Shown here piece after piece: positions 14,875 through 24,488 of a DNA stretch of 31,813 bases. The stretch covers positions 1 to 31,813 of the forward strand of contig DASZMJ010000397.1 of assembly GCA_035551935.1 (NCBI GenBank). The letters are read 5' to 3'. This DNA comes from DASZMJ01 sp035551935. GTDB lineage: Bacteria > Planctomycetota > Planctomycetia > Isosphaerales > Isosphaeraceae. Position numbers and translations under genes: made by a program. The notes under the pieces were generated by a model. That model searched no databases. It had not been told where the DNA came from and worked only from the letters and a program-made list of their open reading frames with translations. Every line of letters starts with the position of its first letter. Position 1 is the stretch's first letter.

Positions 14875-15881
14875 CGGACGTGGCGATCGTGGGGGCGTCG
14901 GGCTATGCGGCGTTGGAGTTGATCCGCATCCTTTTGCGGCACCCGGGGGCGAGGATCACGTTGGCGACGTCGCGGCAGGACGAGGCGCCGAGGCTCGACG
15001 CCTTGCACCCGAGCCTCAGCGGCCGGATCGACCTGGCCTGCACGGCATTTGACGCCGACCGGCTCGCCGAGAAGGCGGGGGTCGCCTTCCTCGCCTTGCC
15101 GCACGCGGCGAGCCTCGCCGTCACGCCCGAGCTGAGGAACCGCGGGGTCAAGGTCATCGACCTCAGCGCCGACTATCGCCTGAAGGACCCGTCGGCCTAC
15201 GCCGATTGGTATGAACATGTCCACACCGACCCCGAAGGGCTCGCCGAGGCGGTCTACGGCCTGCCCGAGCTGTTCCGAGAACAGATCCCCCCCGCGTCCC
15301 TGATCGCCAACCCCGGCTGCTACACGTCGGCGAGCATCCTGGCCCTGGCGCCCCTGGTCGCGCACGACGTGATCGAGCGCGCGGGGATCGTCATCGACGC
15401 CAAGAGCGGGGTGTCGGGGGCGGGGCGGTCGCCGAAGCTGTCGAGCCTGTTCGCGGAGTGCAACGAGAGCGTCGCGGCCTACGGGGTCGGCCGGCACCGG
15501 CACACGCCCGAGATCGACCAGGTCCTCTCCGAGGTCGGCGGCGGGCCGGTCTCGGTCGTCTTCACGCCCCACCTCATCCCGATGGACCGCGGTATCTTCG
15601 CCACGATCTACGCCCGACCGAAGGGGCCGGCGGTCGAGCACGACCTGCTCGAACTCGTCCGATCGTTCTACGCCGACAGCCCGTTCGTCCGCGTCGTGAA
15701 CCACCTGCCCGCGACGAAGGACTCGGCACACACCAACTTCTGCGACATCACCGTCCGCGTCGTCCGCGGCATGGTGGTCGTCCTCTCCTGCCTCGACAAC
15801 CTCGTGAAGGGAGCGTCCGGCGTCGCCGTGCAGAACTTCAACCTCATGCACGACCATCCCGAGACGACGGCCCTGCTCTGA
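14871..15881 (+). CDS. argC: N-acetyl-gamma-glutamyl-phosphate reductase
   Basis: This 336-residue enzyme catalyses the NADPH-dependent reduction of N-acetylglutamyl phosphate to the semialdehyde, the third step of arginine synthesis, in the cytoplasm. The N-terminal nucleotide-binding motif is VAIVGASGYAALELIRIL (4-21). The catalytic cysteine is Cys150 in NPGCYTSASILAL. Other conserved parts are KVIDLSADYRLKD, the GVSGAGR loop, and HRHTPEI with the active-site histidine. VQNFNLMHDHPETTAL closes the protein as in type 1 ArgC. Its ATG overlaps the stop of the upstream membrane-protein gene (ATGA), so translation is probably coupled. No other arginine gene is adjacent, which is unusual since argC often sits with argJ or argB. 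Confidence 0.96.
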   Translation: MTDVAIVGASGYAALELIRILLRHPGARITLATSRQDEAPRLDALHPSLSGRIDLACTAFDADRLAEKAGVAFLALPHAASLAVTPELRNRGVKVIDLSADYRLKDPSAYADWYEHVHTDPEGLAEAVYGLPELFREQIPPASLIANPGCYTSASILALAPLVAHDVIERAGIVIDAKSGVSGAGRSPKLSSLFAECNESVAAYGVGRHRHTPEIDQVLSEVGGGPVSVVFTPHLIPMDRGIFATIYARPKGPAVEHDLLELVRSFYADSPFVRVVNHLPATKDSAHTNFCDITVRVVRGMVVVLSCLDNLVKGASGVAVQNFNLMHDHPETTALL

Positions 15882-15894
15882 CCACGACGCCCGC

Positions 15895-15923
15895 TTGACA
15901 TCCCCCCCGCGACGCCGGACATT
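15895..15923 (+). promoter_or_regulatory. Possible promoter for the PHP-domain gene
   Basis: A perfect TTGACA (15895-15900) is followed 17 bases later by GACATT (15918-15923), which matches only three of six -10 positions. It lies 49 bases before the ATG at 15972 and 14 bases after the argC stop. Confidence 0.3.
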
Positions 15924-15971
15924 CGGCGGGGTCCGACCGCCGGATTCCGGCCCATCCTCGGGGAGCGACTC

Positions 15972-18119
15972 ATGCGACGCGCCATCCTCAACCTCCTGAT
16001 CCCGATCCTCGCCGCGACATCCGCGACGGCCGACGAGGTCGCCGTGGACCTGGGCGGCTACAAGGCCGATTGCGGCGTCTCGATCCGTCGCGACGGCGAC
16101 CACCTCGCGATCGCCTGGCCGGTCGCCGAGGGCGAGCACGGCCGGCTCGTCCTCGACCTCCGCCCCGGGCGGCCCTTGATCGAATCGATGGGCATCGGTG
16201 AGACGGCCGACGTTGCGAAGACGATCCTCTCCGGCGTCGATCCGGCCACATACGTGACCGTCGGCACCCGCGTCGCGCCGCCGGGCCGGCCGCCGTCGAT
16301 GAGCGCCTTCAACGTGTTCTTCGACGCGCCCGCCAAGCGGCCGCATCGGTCGTATCGGTCGAGGCTCGATTTGAGGCGCGTGAAGGTCTCGAGCGTCGGC
16401 CGGCGCGCGACCGTCGCGCTCGGCGACCTGACCGCCGGGCCGTTCGCCGGCGAGCTCCAATTCACGTTCTATGCCGGGGCGCGGCTGGTCCACGTCGAGG
16501 CCGTCGTGCAGACGCAGGAGAAGGACTGCGCGTTCCTGTACGACGCGGGCCTCGTCGCCGCGAAGCCGGGCTGGCGTCGGGTCGCGTGGAACGACACCGA
16601 GGATCGTGAACACGTCATCGACGCGCAGGCCGACGCCGCCGATCGCGCCGAGGCCGTGCGGCACCGGGTGATCGCGGTCGAGTCGGAGGCGGGCGCGATC
16701 GCGTGCTTCCCGCCGCCGCATCAATACTTCTTCGCGAGAGACATGACGGACAACCTCGCGACCGTCTGGCACGGCCCCGGCCATCGCGGCGGCGGGGACG
16801 GGCCCGGCTTCGGCATCCGCCAGTCCGAGGCCGGCGGCGGCAGCTTCGCCCCCTGGTTCAACGCCCCGCCGGGCACCGAGCAACGGCTCGGCGTCTTCTA
16901 CCTGCTCGCGAAGGGGAAGGCCGACAAGGCGCTCGCCGAGGCCCTCCGCTACACGCGCGGCGACCGCTTCGCCGACCTCCAGGGCCACGTCACCTTCACG
17001 AGCCACTGGCACATGGAGATCGCGCTGGCCGCGCTCGCCGAGAAGGCCAAGGGGACGCCCCGCACGACGCCCGATTTCGTGAAGATGTTCAAGGACATGA
17101 ACGTCCAGGTCGTCCACCTCGCAGAGTTCCACGGCCAGGGCCACCCGCAGGACCCCGGCCCGTTGCGCCTCAAGGAGCTGGACGCCCTGTTCGACGAGTG
17201 CCGTCGCCTCACCGACGACCGGCTGTTGCTCCTGCCCGGCGAGGAAGCCAACGTCCACCTCGGCCCCCGCGCGGCCGTGCCCGGCGTCCATCCCGGCCAC
17301 TGGCTCGACCTCTTCCCGAAGCCAGTTCACTGGACCATGCGACGCGCCCCGGGCCGGCCGTTCGCCGAGGAGGTCCCGGGTCGCGGCACCGTCTACCACG
17401 TCGGCAACCGGGACGACATGCTCGAACTTCTCGAGCGCGAGCACGGCCTCGCCTGGACGGCCCACCCGAGGATCAAGGCGTCGAGCTGGGCCCCGGACCA
17501 TTACCGGGATGAAGACTTCTTCAAGTCTGACGTCTGGCTCGGCGCCGCCTGGAAGGCGATGCCCGTCGACCTCTCCCGCGAGCGGCTGGGCGAGCGGTCG
17601 CTCGACCTGCTCGACGACATGGCCAACTGGGGCGCCCGCAAACAGCTCGTCGGCGAGGTCGACGTCTTCAAGCTCGACCACACCCACGAGCTTTTCGGTC
17701 ATATGAATATCAACTACCTTCGGCTTGATCGCTTGCCCCGGTTCGACGACGGCTGGCAACCCATCCTCGACGCCCTCCGCGGCGGCCGGTTCCACACGAC
17801 GACGGGCGAAGTCCTGCTGCGCGACATCCGAGTCGCCGGCAAGGAGAGCGGAGCGACATTGACCCTGCCGGCCGACGGCCGGGCCGAGGTCCGGATCGAC
17901 CTGGATTGGACCTTCCCGTTGCGGTTCGTCGAGGTCATCTCCGGCGACGGCCGGCAGGTCTACCGCGACCGGATCGACCTGGCCGACACCGGCCCGTTCG
18001 GCCGCCGGACCGTGACCCTCGCCCCGAACCTCCGAGGCCGGCGCTGGGTCCGGGTGGAGGCGTGGGACGTCGCCGCGAACGGCACCTTCAGCCAGCCGTT
18101 CTGGATCGAGGACAAGTGA
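15972..18119 (+). CDS. Secreted PHP-domain protein, CehA/McbA-like
   Basis: This 715-residue protein has a signal peptide (MRRAILNLLIPILAATSATA). Residues about 20-330 are a beta-rich region without a recognised domain. From about 335 the sequence resembles the CehA/McbA group of PHP metallohydrolases: DLQGHVTFTSHWHMEIA (first metal-ligand cluster), VQVVHLAEFHGQGH, LLLLPGEEANVHLG, GLAWTAHPRIKAS and a late HTHELFGHMN. These His/Asp/Glu clusters would hold a di- or trinuclear metal site. A C-terminal beta domain (about 610-715, LPADGRAEVRIDLDWTFPLRFVEVI) is typical of the group. CehA and McbA hydrolyse carbaryl, but most relatives are uncharacterised, so the substrate is unknown. GGGGAG lies six bases before the ATG. 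Confidence 0.8.
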   Translation: MRRAILNLLIPILAATSATADEVAVDLGGYKADCGVSIRRDGDHLAIAWPVAEGEHGRLVLDLRPGRPLIESMGIGETADVAKTILSGVDPATYVTVGTRVAPPGRPPSMSAFNVFFDAPAKRPHRSYRSRLDLRRVKVSSVGRRATVALGDLTAGPFAGELQFTFYAGARLVHVEAVVQTQEKDCAFLYDAGLVAAKPGWRRVAWNDTEDREHVIDAQADAADRAEAVRHRVIAVESEAGAIACFPPPHQYFFARDMTDNLATVWHGPGHRGGGDGPGFGIRQSEAGGGSFAPWFNAPPGTEQRLGVFYLLAKGKADKALAEALRYTRGDRFADLQGHVTFTSHWHMEIALAALAEKAKGTPRTTPDFVKMFKDMNVQVVHLAEFHGQGHPQDPGPLRLKELDALFDECRRLTDDRLLLLPGEEANVHLGPRAAVPGVHPGHWLDLFPKPVHWTMRRAPGRPFAEEVPGRGTVYHVGNRDDMLELLEREHGLAWTAHPRIKASSWAPDHYRDEDFFKSDVWLGAAWKAMPVDLSRERLGERSLDLLDDMANWGARKQLVGEVDVFKLDHTHELFGHMNINYLRLDRLPRFDDGWQPILDALRGGRFHTTTGEVLLRDIRVAGKESGATLTLPADGRAEVRIDLDWTFPLRFVEVISGDGRQVYRDRIDLADTGPFGRRTVTLAPNLRGRRWVRVEAWDVAANGTFSQPFWIEDK

Positions 18120-18158
18120 GGCCGGCCGCCGATCGTCCCCGCCCCTTGGCCCCGCGGA

Positions 18159-18164
18159 TAGAAT
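18159..18164 (+). promoter_or_regulatory. Possible -10 element (TAGAAT)
   Basis: TAGAAT matches five of six -10 positions, 71 bases before the exporter start at 18230. No convincing -35 is visible. Confidence 0.3.
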
Positions 18165-18229
18165 GACGCGACGGCGGGATGGTGCCGTCGCGTTGCTTGA
18201 TTGGATGGCGGCCTGATCGGGGAGGGTCG

Positions 18230-19789
18230 ATGGAGCCGGGCAAGGCGGACGGCGAGGGGCAGGACGGGGCCGGCGTGCCGGGCCGGGCGATGGTGACGGT
18301 GGCCCTCCTGCTGGCGATGACCGTCACGGCGATGGAGCAGATGGTCGTCTCGACGGCGATGCCGACGATCATCGCCAAGCTGCACGGGTTCGACATCTAT
18401 CCCTGGGTCATCTCGGCCTACCTGCTGGCAGCGACGGTCAGCACCCCGTTGTACGGCAAGCTCGCCGACCTGCTCGGGCGCAAGCGCGTGCTCCTGTTCG
18501 GCCTGGGGCTGTTCAGCCTGGGCTCGATCCTCTCGGGCACGTCGCGCAGCATGCCGATGCTGATCGCCATGCGGACCATCCAGGGCCTCGGCGCCGGGGC
18601 CGTCGGGCCGATCGTCCTGACCCTGCTCGGCGACCTCTTCACCCTCCGTGAACGGGCCCGGGTCCAGGGCTGGTTCAGCGCCGTCTGGGGCCTGTCGAGC
18701 ATCGCCGGGCCAGCCATCGGCGGGGTGATCACCGACCGGCTCGACTGGCCTTGGGTCTTTTATGTGAGCGTCCCGTTCGCGGCGCTGGCGGCCTTCATCC
18801 TGATCGAGTTCTTCCACGAGCCGGCCGTCCACAAGGCCGTCCCGCCGCTCGACTGGGCGGGGGCGGGCCTGCTGACGGCCGGCACGACGGCCCTCCTGCT
18901 GACCATCCTCAACGGGCCGCATCAACCCCTGGCGGCGAACGCGGCGCTGGGCGTCGGGGCCCTGGTGCTGCTGGCCATGTTCGTCCGCCGCGAGCACCGG
19001 GCGGCCGACCCGATCCTGCCGATGGACCTGATGGCCCGGCCGACGATCCTGGCGGCGGTCGTCGGCAGCGGCCTGATCGGCGGCATCCTGTTCGGTCTGG
19101 ATACCTTCGTGCCGCTGTTCGTCCAGGGAGTCCGGGGCGGGTCGGCGACGTTGGCAGGCCGGGCGTTGACGCCGCTGTTCCTGGCCTGGGCGGTGAGCGT
19201 GGTCGTCGCGGCCAAGGTCGTGCTCCACTACGGCTTCCGGCTCGCGGGCGTGGCCGGCTCGGGCCTGATCGCCGCGGGGACGCTCGCGCTGCTGGCGGGG
19301 GCGTGGTATCCGGCCTCGTCGGCGTGGCTGTTCGCCGTGGGGATGGTCATCATCGGCCTGGGGATGGGGCCGACGTCGTTGAGCTACATCCTGGCCGTCC
19401 AGCACTCGGTGCAGTGGGGCCAGCGCGGGGTGGCCACCGGCGCCGTGACGTTCACCCGGACGATCGGCGGCGCCCTCGGCGTCGGCCTGCTCGGGGCCTT
19501 GCTCGGCTGGGAGCTCTCCCGGCGGCTGGCCGCCCGGGGCACGGTCGGCATCGACGTGACCGCGGCCCTGCGGCCCGAGACCCACTCCCGGCTCGCCGCC
19601 GACCAGTTGCGGCTGGTCCAGGCCTCGCTCGGCGCCTCGATCGCCGACGTCTTCCTCCTGATGGTCGTCCTGGGGATCGGTTGCCTCGCCTGCTCCTGCT
19701 GGCTCCCCCGCGACCACGGCCAGCCCGTCGCGGCGGGCGAGCCGGCGGCCGAGGACGAAGGGCTCGCCGTGGCGGCTTCGGAACTCTGA
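18230..19789 (+). CDS. MFS multidrug exporter, DHA2 (EmrB/QacA) family
   Basis: This 519-residue integral membrane protein has the 14-helix layout of proton-driven drug exporters of the DHA2 family. Helix 1 carries MTVTAMEQMVVSTAMPTIIAKL, close to the family's 'LDxTIVNVALPTI' signature, here with Glu replacing Asp. The loop between helices 2 and 3 has motif A (GKLADLLGRKRVLLFG). Helix 5 contains the motif C region (GLSSIAGPAIGGVITDRLDWPWVFYVSVPF). The substrate cannot be predicted. The protein lacks the EmrA-type partner next door, so it may act alone. I chose the ATG at 18230 because GGGGAGGG lies just upstream. Its stop is four bases from that of the convergent gene at 19794. Confidence 0.93.
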   Translation: MEPGKADGEGQDGAGVPGRAMVTVALLLAMTVTAMEQMVVSTAMPTIIAKLHGFDIYPWVISAYLLAATVSTPLYGKLADLLGRKRVLLFGLGLFSLGSILSGTSRSMPMLIAMRTIQGLGAGAVGPIVLTLLGDLFTLRERARVQGWFSAVWGLSSIAGPAIGGVITDRLDWPWVFYVSVPFAALAAFILIEFFHEPAVHKAVPPLDWAGAGLLTAGTTALLLTILNGPHQPLAANAALGVGALVLLAMFVRREHRAADPILPMDLMARPTILAAVVGSGLIGGILFGLDTFVPLFVQGVRGGSATLAGRALTPLFLAWAVSVVVAAKVVLHYGFRLAGVAGSGLIAAGTLALLAGAWYPASSAWLFAVGMVIIGLGMGPTSLSYILAVQHSVQWGQRGVATGAVTFTRTIGGALGVGLLGALLGWELSRRLAARGTVGIDVTAALRPETHSRLAADQLRLVQASLGASIADVFLLMVVLGIGCLACSCWLPRDHGQPVAAGEPAAEDEGLAVAASEL

Positions 19790-19793
19790 GCCA

Positions 19794-22088
19794 TCACCCG
19801 GCATCGAGTTCTCCAACGACCATCGTATGAACATCGAGGCGCGGGACGGTGACGACGGTCCCCGCCCCGTTCCGCTCGGCCTCCAGCTCGCGGCCCTCGG
19901 GCTCGAGGTGGACGCGGCGGAGGCGATAGCGGGGGTCGAACCGGAGCCGGATGTCGTGGATCGGCACGACCTCCTCGCGCAAGGGGACGTCGTCGTTCGG
20001 GAAGGCGTGGTCGGCGGTCGTGTCCAGGTCGCTGAAGAGGTGGACGATCAGCCGCTCCGCGCCGTCCTTCGACTGGCGGAAGAGGCTCGTATGGATGCAC
20101 ATCGGTGCCTGGACCTCGAGCGGCGGTGCGTCGGGGGCGGCCCAGCGGATCGCGTGATTCAGTAACAATCTTTGATAAGGATAGGCGTAGAGATAATACG
20201 CCGCGTCGAACCCCGCCGCGCAGTAGACGACCCGACCCTTGCCGTGGCGTCGCGCGACCACCCCGGGGATCGCCGGCCCTTCGCCGGACTTCGCCCGCAA
20301 CGTGCCCACGACCTTCGCGTCGCCGTCGCGGGGCGAGACGCGGACCGCGGGCCCCTTGAACGTGACGTTGTTGGCGCCGACGTAGGTCGCCATCTTGCCT
20401 TGATTGAGGAATGAAGACGTGTCTTGCTTGAAGTCAAAGACGTTCTTGCGCTTCTCCCAGTAGTCCGGGCGGATCGACCTGGCGAAGTTCTCGTCGAGGT
20501 CGCGCGGGCCGGCCTTCGGGTCGAAGGGGCCGCGATGGTCGACGCCGAGGACGTCCGCCAGCGCGAAGTTCGGGCGGGGGTCGCCGAACTCGTCGAAGAG
20601 CGAGGCGTCGAGGCTCGCGACCAGGCCGCCGCCGTCGCGGACGAACCGGTCGACGGCGGCGACCTGCTCGGCGTCGAGGCAGGCCGTGTTGGCCAGGATG
20701 AGAACCCGGTATTTCGAGAGGTCCTCGGGGTTCAGGTTCCAGTCGTTGATGACCGTGACGGGCAGGTGCTCCTCGATCGCGACGCGGAAGACGCCGAGGA
20801 CGTTGGCGAGGTAGCGCTCCTCGACGCGGCCCGGCTGCCGGCCGTAGAAGTTGCGGGTGTTGTCGCTCATGACGAGCGCCGCCCAGGGCTCGGGGCGCTT
20901 GTGGGTCAGCCAGGGCTTGCGACGGGCCAGCTCGTCGAGGCAGTCGTCGAGCCCTTGCCGGAGGTTCGGCGGCTGGGCGACGGCGATGCTCGGCATGGCG
21001 CCGTAGGTCACGGCGAGCATCATCCGGCGGAAGATCTCGTGCGGCGGGAAGCTGTCCTTGCCGTACGGGTTGCCGTGGCTGAGGATGTAGGGCTCGCTGA
21101 AGGCGACGCGGTGGTTCGTCGTCGCCCAGATGTACGCGTTGGCGAACGCCGGGACGATCGTCGTGCCCCGGTTCGTCTCGTCGAGCCAGAACTCCTGGTC
21201 CGGGGCATCGAGCAGGAGGTTCATGCGCGAAGGCATGTTCCTGGGGATGCTCAGGAAGTGGCCGAACCGCCCGGCGTTGGTGGTCCAGGTCACGAGGGCG
21301 ACGTCGGGCTTGATGCCCTTGAGGCGGCGTTGCATCCGGCGGATGAGGCCCTCCATGCGACGGTCGGCCCAGTGCTGATAGCGGCGGAAGTCGGGGTCGT
21401 CCAGGTCGACCTTGGGGATGGCCTGGCCGGTGTCCTCGCGGTAGGCGTCGCGGCAGCTCTTGCAGTAACAGACGCCGCCGTAATGGAGGCCGTCGAAGCT
21501 GAAGGCGTCGACGTCGGGATACAACGTCACGATCTCGGCGAGGACGTCGATGAAGAAGTCGCCGTAGGGCCCGAGCAAGCAGAGCATGCCGCCATGAGGA
21601 TATTTCTTCAGGTCGATGCTCGGGACCTCGGTCGTGTCGGTCGCGATCCGCCGCCATTCCGGGTGGACTTCGTAGACCTCGCCCTGGAGGCACGGCGGAT
21701 AGACGCCGAGGATTCGGACGCCCAGGCGCTTGTATTCGGCGATGTCTTTTTCGACCCGGCCCGGCGGGACGTGCGGGCTGCGACGCTTCAGGAGCTTGCT
21801 GTCGTAGTAGGCATAGAAGGGGTCGACGAAGCCGACCTCGCTGATCGTGACCCCGTGTCGCGCCGCCGACTCGCGGCCGGCGCGATCCATCGCCGAGAGC
21901 GTGTAGCCGCAGCCGGTCGTCTCCTCGACCCACGCGGGGATGAGGACCTCGCGGAAGGGCTCCTTGTCGAAGGGTTGCTTCTGGATCGCCCGGCCCCAGA
22001 TCGCGCCCTTGTCGGCCTGGGCGCGACACGGCGGGGCGACGAGCAGGCCCGCGGCGATCGCGAGCGTGATCCGAACGCGCAATCTCAT
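19794..22088 (-). CDS. Secreted glycoside-hydrolase-like protein (GHL6/GH42-type)
   Basis: This 764-residue protein has a signal peptide (MRLRVRITLAIAAGLLVAPPCRAQA). Residues about 45-400 look like a TIM-barrel of the hypothetical glycosyl hydrolase 6 / GH42-like group: VDAFSFDGLHYGGVCYCKSCRDAYREDTG holds the strand-end acidic residue and the CxC-SC cysteine cluster common there. DIAEYKRLGVRILGVYPPCLQ and the FSEPYILSHG segment also fit. A Rossmann-like domain (about 420-520, YRVLILANTACLDAEQVAAVDRFVRDGGGLVAS) resembles the beta-galactosidase trimerisation domain. A C-terminal beta domain follows. Activity on a sugar polymer is an inference. The ribosome binding site is GAGAGGGG. It is the last gene after ndk and ligA, 19 bases downstream of ligA. 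Confidence 0.82.
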   Translation of the reverse strand: MRLRVRITLAIAAGLLVAPPCRAQADKGAIWGRAIQKQPFDKEPFREVLIPAWVEETTGCGYTLSAMDRAGRESAARHGVTISEVGFVDPFYAYYDSKLLKRRSPHVPPGRVEKDIAEYKRLGVRILGVYPPCLQGEVYEVHPEWRRIATDTTEVPSIDLKKYPHGGMLCLLGPYGDFFIDVLAEIVTLYPDVDAFSFDGLHYGGVCYCKSCRDAYREDTGQAIPKVDLDDPDFRRYQHWADRRMEGLIRRMQRRLKGIKPDVALVTWTTNAGRFGHFLSIPRNMPSRMNLLLDAPDQEFWLDETNRGTTIVPAFANAYIWATTNHRVAFSEPYILSHGNPYGKDSFPPHEIFRRMMLAVTYGAMPSIAVAQPPNLRQGLDDCLDELARRKPWLTHKRPEPWAALVMSDNTRNFYGRQPGRVEERYLANVLGVFRVAIEEHLPVTVINDWNLNPEDLSKYRVLILANTACLDAEQVAAVDRFVRDGGGLVASLDASLFDEFGDPRPNFALADVLGVDHRGPFDPKAGPRDLDENFARSIRPDYWEKRKNVFDFKQDTSSFLNQGKMATYVGANNVTFKGPAVRVSPRDGDAKVVGTLRAKSGEGPAIPGVVARRHGKGRVVYCAAGFDAAYYLYAYPYQRLLLNHAIRWAAPDAPPLEVQAPMCIHTSLFRQSKDGAERLIVHLFSDLDTTADHAFPNDDVPLREEVVPIHDIRLRFDPRYRLRRVHLEPEGRELEAERNGAGTVVTVPRLDVHTMVVGELDAG

Positions 22089-22107
22089 GGAGATGCCCCT
22101 CTCGGCG

Positions 22108-24126
22108 TCACTCCTCGCCGACGAGCCGTTCGAGCTCGGCCTCGTCGAGGACGGGGATGTTCAGTTGCCGGGCCTTGTCGAGCTTGCTGCCCGGATCGGC
22201 GCCGGCGAGGACGAACGACGTCGACTTCGAGACCGAGCCGGTGACCTTGCCGCCGTGGAGCTTGATGAGGGCCTCGGCCTCGGGACGCGAGCGCCTGGGC
22301 AAGGTCCCCGTGACGACGATCGTCTTGCCCGCGAGCGGGAGGCTGGCCGCCGTCGGGCGCGTCGGCAAGGGTTGAGGGGCGACGCCGACGGCGAGCAGGT
22401 CGTCGACGACGAGGACGTTCTCCGGGTCCCGGAAGAAGTCGTGGACGCTCGCGGCGACGACGGGCCCGACCTCGGGGGTCGCCTCCAGCTCTTCGAGGGT
22501 GGCGTTGCGGAGGGCGTCGAGGGTGGCGAACCGCTCGGCGAGGATCTCGGCGACGCGCGAGCCGACGTGGCGGATGGTCAGGCCGGTGAGGAAGCGGTCG
22601 AGCGTGCGGGTCTTGCTCGCCTCCAGGGCGTCGAGCAGGTTGCGGGCCGACTTCTCGCCCATGCGGTCGAGCTCGGCGAGGGTCTCCTCGTCGAGGCGGT
22701 AGGGGTCGGCGAGGCTCCGGACGAGGCCGCGGTTGACGAGCTGCTCGATCAGCTTGTCGCCCAGCCCATCGACGTCCATCGCGTCGCGGCGGGCGAAGTT
22801 GCGGAGCCGCCCCTTGAGCTGCTTCGAGCAGGCGGAGGGGGGGTTCGAGCAGCGGTAATCGACCTCGCCGGGCTCGCGGACCGCCGGGGCGCCGCAGTTG
22901 GGGCAGACCTGCGGGAACTCGAACGGGACCTCGCTGCCGTCGCGGGCCTCGACCTCGACGCGGACGACCTGCGGGATGATCTCGCCGGCCTTCTCGATGA
23001 CGACCGTGTCGCCGACGCGGACGTCCTTGCGCGCGACCTCGTCGGCGTTATGGAGGGTGGCTCGCTTGACGGTCGTGCCCGCGAGCCGGACCGGCACCAG
23101 GTCGGCCACGGGCGTCAATCGCCCCGTCTTGCCGACCTGGACCCCGATGTGGACGACCTTCGTCACGGCCTGCTCGGCGGCGTACTTGAACGCGATCACC
23201 CAGCGCGGGCTCTTGGACCTCGTGCCGAGCCGACGCCGCTGGTTGAGGTCGTCGACCTTGATCACCAGGCCGTCGGTCTGGAAGTCGAGCTTGTTCCGCC
23301 GGTCCGCCCAGCGGTCGGCGAACGCGATCACGTCGTCGATCGCGTCGAAGACCTCGGTGTGCGGGCCGATCGGGATGCCCCAGGCCCTCAGCTCCTTGAG
23401 CACCTCGGCATACGACGATGTCCCCAGCCCGCGCTCCTCGCCGAGCCCATGCGCCAGGAAGAGGAGCCGGCGTATGGCGCAGAGCCGCGGGTCGAGCAGC
23501 TTGAGCGAGCCGGCGGTGGCGTTGCGGGGGTTCTCGAACGGCTTCTCGCCGGCCTCGCGGCGCAGGTCGTTGAGCCGGGCGAGCTCGGCGTTGGTCATGT
23601 AGACCTCGCCGCGGATCTCGAGGAAGTCGGGCGGGTCGTCGGCCAGATTCAGGGGGATGCCGCGCACGGTCCGCAGGTTCTCGGTGATGTCGTCGCCGTG
23701 CTCGCCGTCGCCGCGGGTGGCACCGAGGGTGAACCGGCCCTTCTCGTAGCGGAGCGAGACGGCGACCCCATCGACTTTCAGCTCGACCACGTACCGGACC
23801 GGCTCATCGGGGTTGAGGCCGCGGCGGACGCGGGCGTCCCACTCGCGGACCTCGTCGAAGTCATAGGTGTTGTCGATCGAGAGCATCGGCACCGCGTGGG
23901 CGACGGTCCGGAACTCCTCCAGGGGCGTGCCGCCGACGCGACGGGTGGGGCTGTCGGGGGTGACGAGGTCGGGGTACTCGGCCTCGAGCGCCTCGAGCTG
24001 CTTCATCAACAAATCGAACTGCTTGTCGCTGATCTCGGGCGCGGCCTCGACGTAGTAGAGGCGGTTGTGCCGGTCGATCTCGGCCCGGAGGGCCTCGATC
24101 TCGCGGCGGGCGGCGTGGGATGCCAT
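22108..24126 (-). CDS. ligA: NAD-dependent DNA ligase
   Basis: This 672-residue enzyme seals DNA nicks with NAD. All family parts are present: domain Ia (HNRLYYVEAAPEISDKQFDLLMKQLEALE), the adenylation domain with nucleophile Lys117 in ELKVDGVAVSLRYEKG, and TRGDGEHGDDITEN. The OB fold contains KVDDLNQRRRLGTRSKSPRWVIAFK and the motif TGRLTPVADLVPV. The zinc finger is CPNCG...CSNPPSAC. Helix-hairpin-helix repeats and a C-terminal BRCT domain (about 597-670, LAGKTIVVTGTLPRRSRPEAEALIKLHGGKV) complete it. Length is standard. It lies 15 bases after a small membrane protein gene and 19 before the hydrolase gene, so it is in a four-gene run starting at ndk. Confidence 0.97.
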   Translation of the reverse strand: MASHAARREIEALRAEIDRHNRLYYVEAAPEISDKQFDLLMKQLEALEAEYPDLVTPDSPTRRVGGTPLEEFRTVAHAVPMLSIDNTYDFDEVREWDARVRRGLNPDEPVRYVVELKVDGVAVSLRYEKGRFTLGATRGDGEHGDDITENLRTVRGIPLNLADDPPDFLEIRGEVYMTNAELARLNDLRREAGEKPFENPRNATAGSLKLLDPRLCAIRRLLFLAHGLGEERGLGTSSYAEVLKELRAWGIPIGPHTEVFDAIDDVIAFADRWADRRNKLDFQTDGLVIKVDDLNQRRRLGTRSKSPRWVIAFKYAAEQAVTKVVHIGVQVGKTGRLTPVADLVPVRLAGTTVKRATLHNADEVARKDVRVGDTVVIEKAGEIIPQVVRVEVEARDGSEVPFEFPQVCPNCGAPAVREPGEVDYRCSNPPSACSKQLKGRLRNFARRDAMDVDGLGDKLIEQLVNRGLVRSLADPYRLDEETLAELDRMGEKSARNLLDALEASKTRTLDRFLTGLTIRHVGSRVAEILAERFATLDALRNATLEELEATPEVGPVVAASVHDFFRDPENVLVVDDLLAVGVAPQPLPTRPTAASLPLAGKTIVVTGTLPRRSRPEAEALIKLHGGKVTGSVSKSTSFVLAGADPGSKLDKARQLNIPVLDEAELERLVGEE

Positions 24127-24141
24127 CGTCGGGGCCTCGAG

Positions 24142-24462
24142 TCAAGGGTTCGGGTCGGGGGGCGTCGGCCCCGGGCGTCGGGCCTTGGGGGCGAACCAGC
24201 GGTCGGAGGCCATCGCCAGCACGGCGGTGACGACCATCAACGCCGACTCGACGCCCAGCGCCAACGGGCCGCGGCGGTCGAACCAGTCGGCCAGCGCGCG
24301 CGAGCCGGCTCGGCGGGCGACCTCGGGATGGGCCAGCTCGCGCTCGGCGAGGAACGGGCCCATCAGGTAGGCCAGGGCCGTCACCACGAACGCCGTGCTG
24401 ACGACCAGCAGGGCGACGTAGAACGGGTTCGGCATCGTCCGCTTCCGCCGCGTCGCGGCCAT
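24142..24462 (-). CDS. Small membrane protein of unknown function (106 aa)
   Basis: The protein begins MAATRRKRTMPN, followed by two predicted membrane helices: FYVALLVVSTAFVVTALAYLMGPFL (about 14-38) and PLALGVESALMVVTAVLAMAS (about 66-86). Between them is a charged segment (AERELAHPEVARRAGSRALADWFDRRG). The tail is Pro-rich and basic (KARRPGPTPPDPNP). I recognise no family. I chose the ATG at 24462, as GAAGGG lies about 13 bases upstream and the longer frame beyond is the shadow of ndk. It sits 26 bases after ndk and 15 bases before ligA, so it is probably co-transcribed with both. Confidence 0.75.
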   Translation of the reverse strand: MAATRRKRTMPNPFYVALLVVSTAFVVTALAYLMGPFLAERELAHPEVARRAGSRALADWFDRRGPLALGVESALMVVTAVLAMASDRWFAPKARRPGPTPPDPNP

Positions 24463-24488
24463 GGTCGTCGCGCCCTTCGCCGACGCTG

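Noticed and set aside
13845..17795. A 1316-codon open frame on the minus strand
   Set aside because: It lies opposite the YfhO-like, argC and PHP-domain genes, all well supported. It is rich in Val, Glu, Asp, Arg and Gly with no domain, the usual antisense shadow in high-GC DNA.
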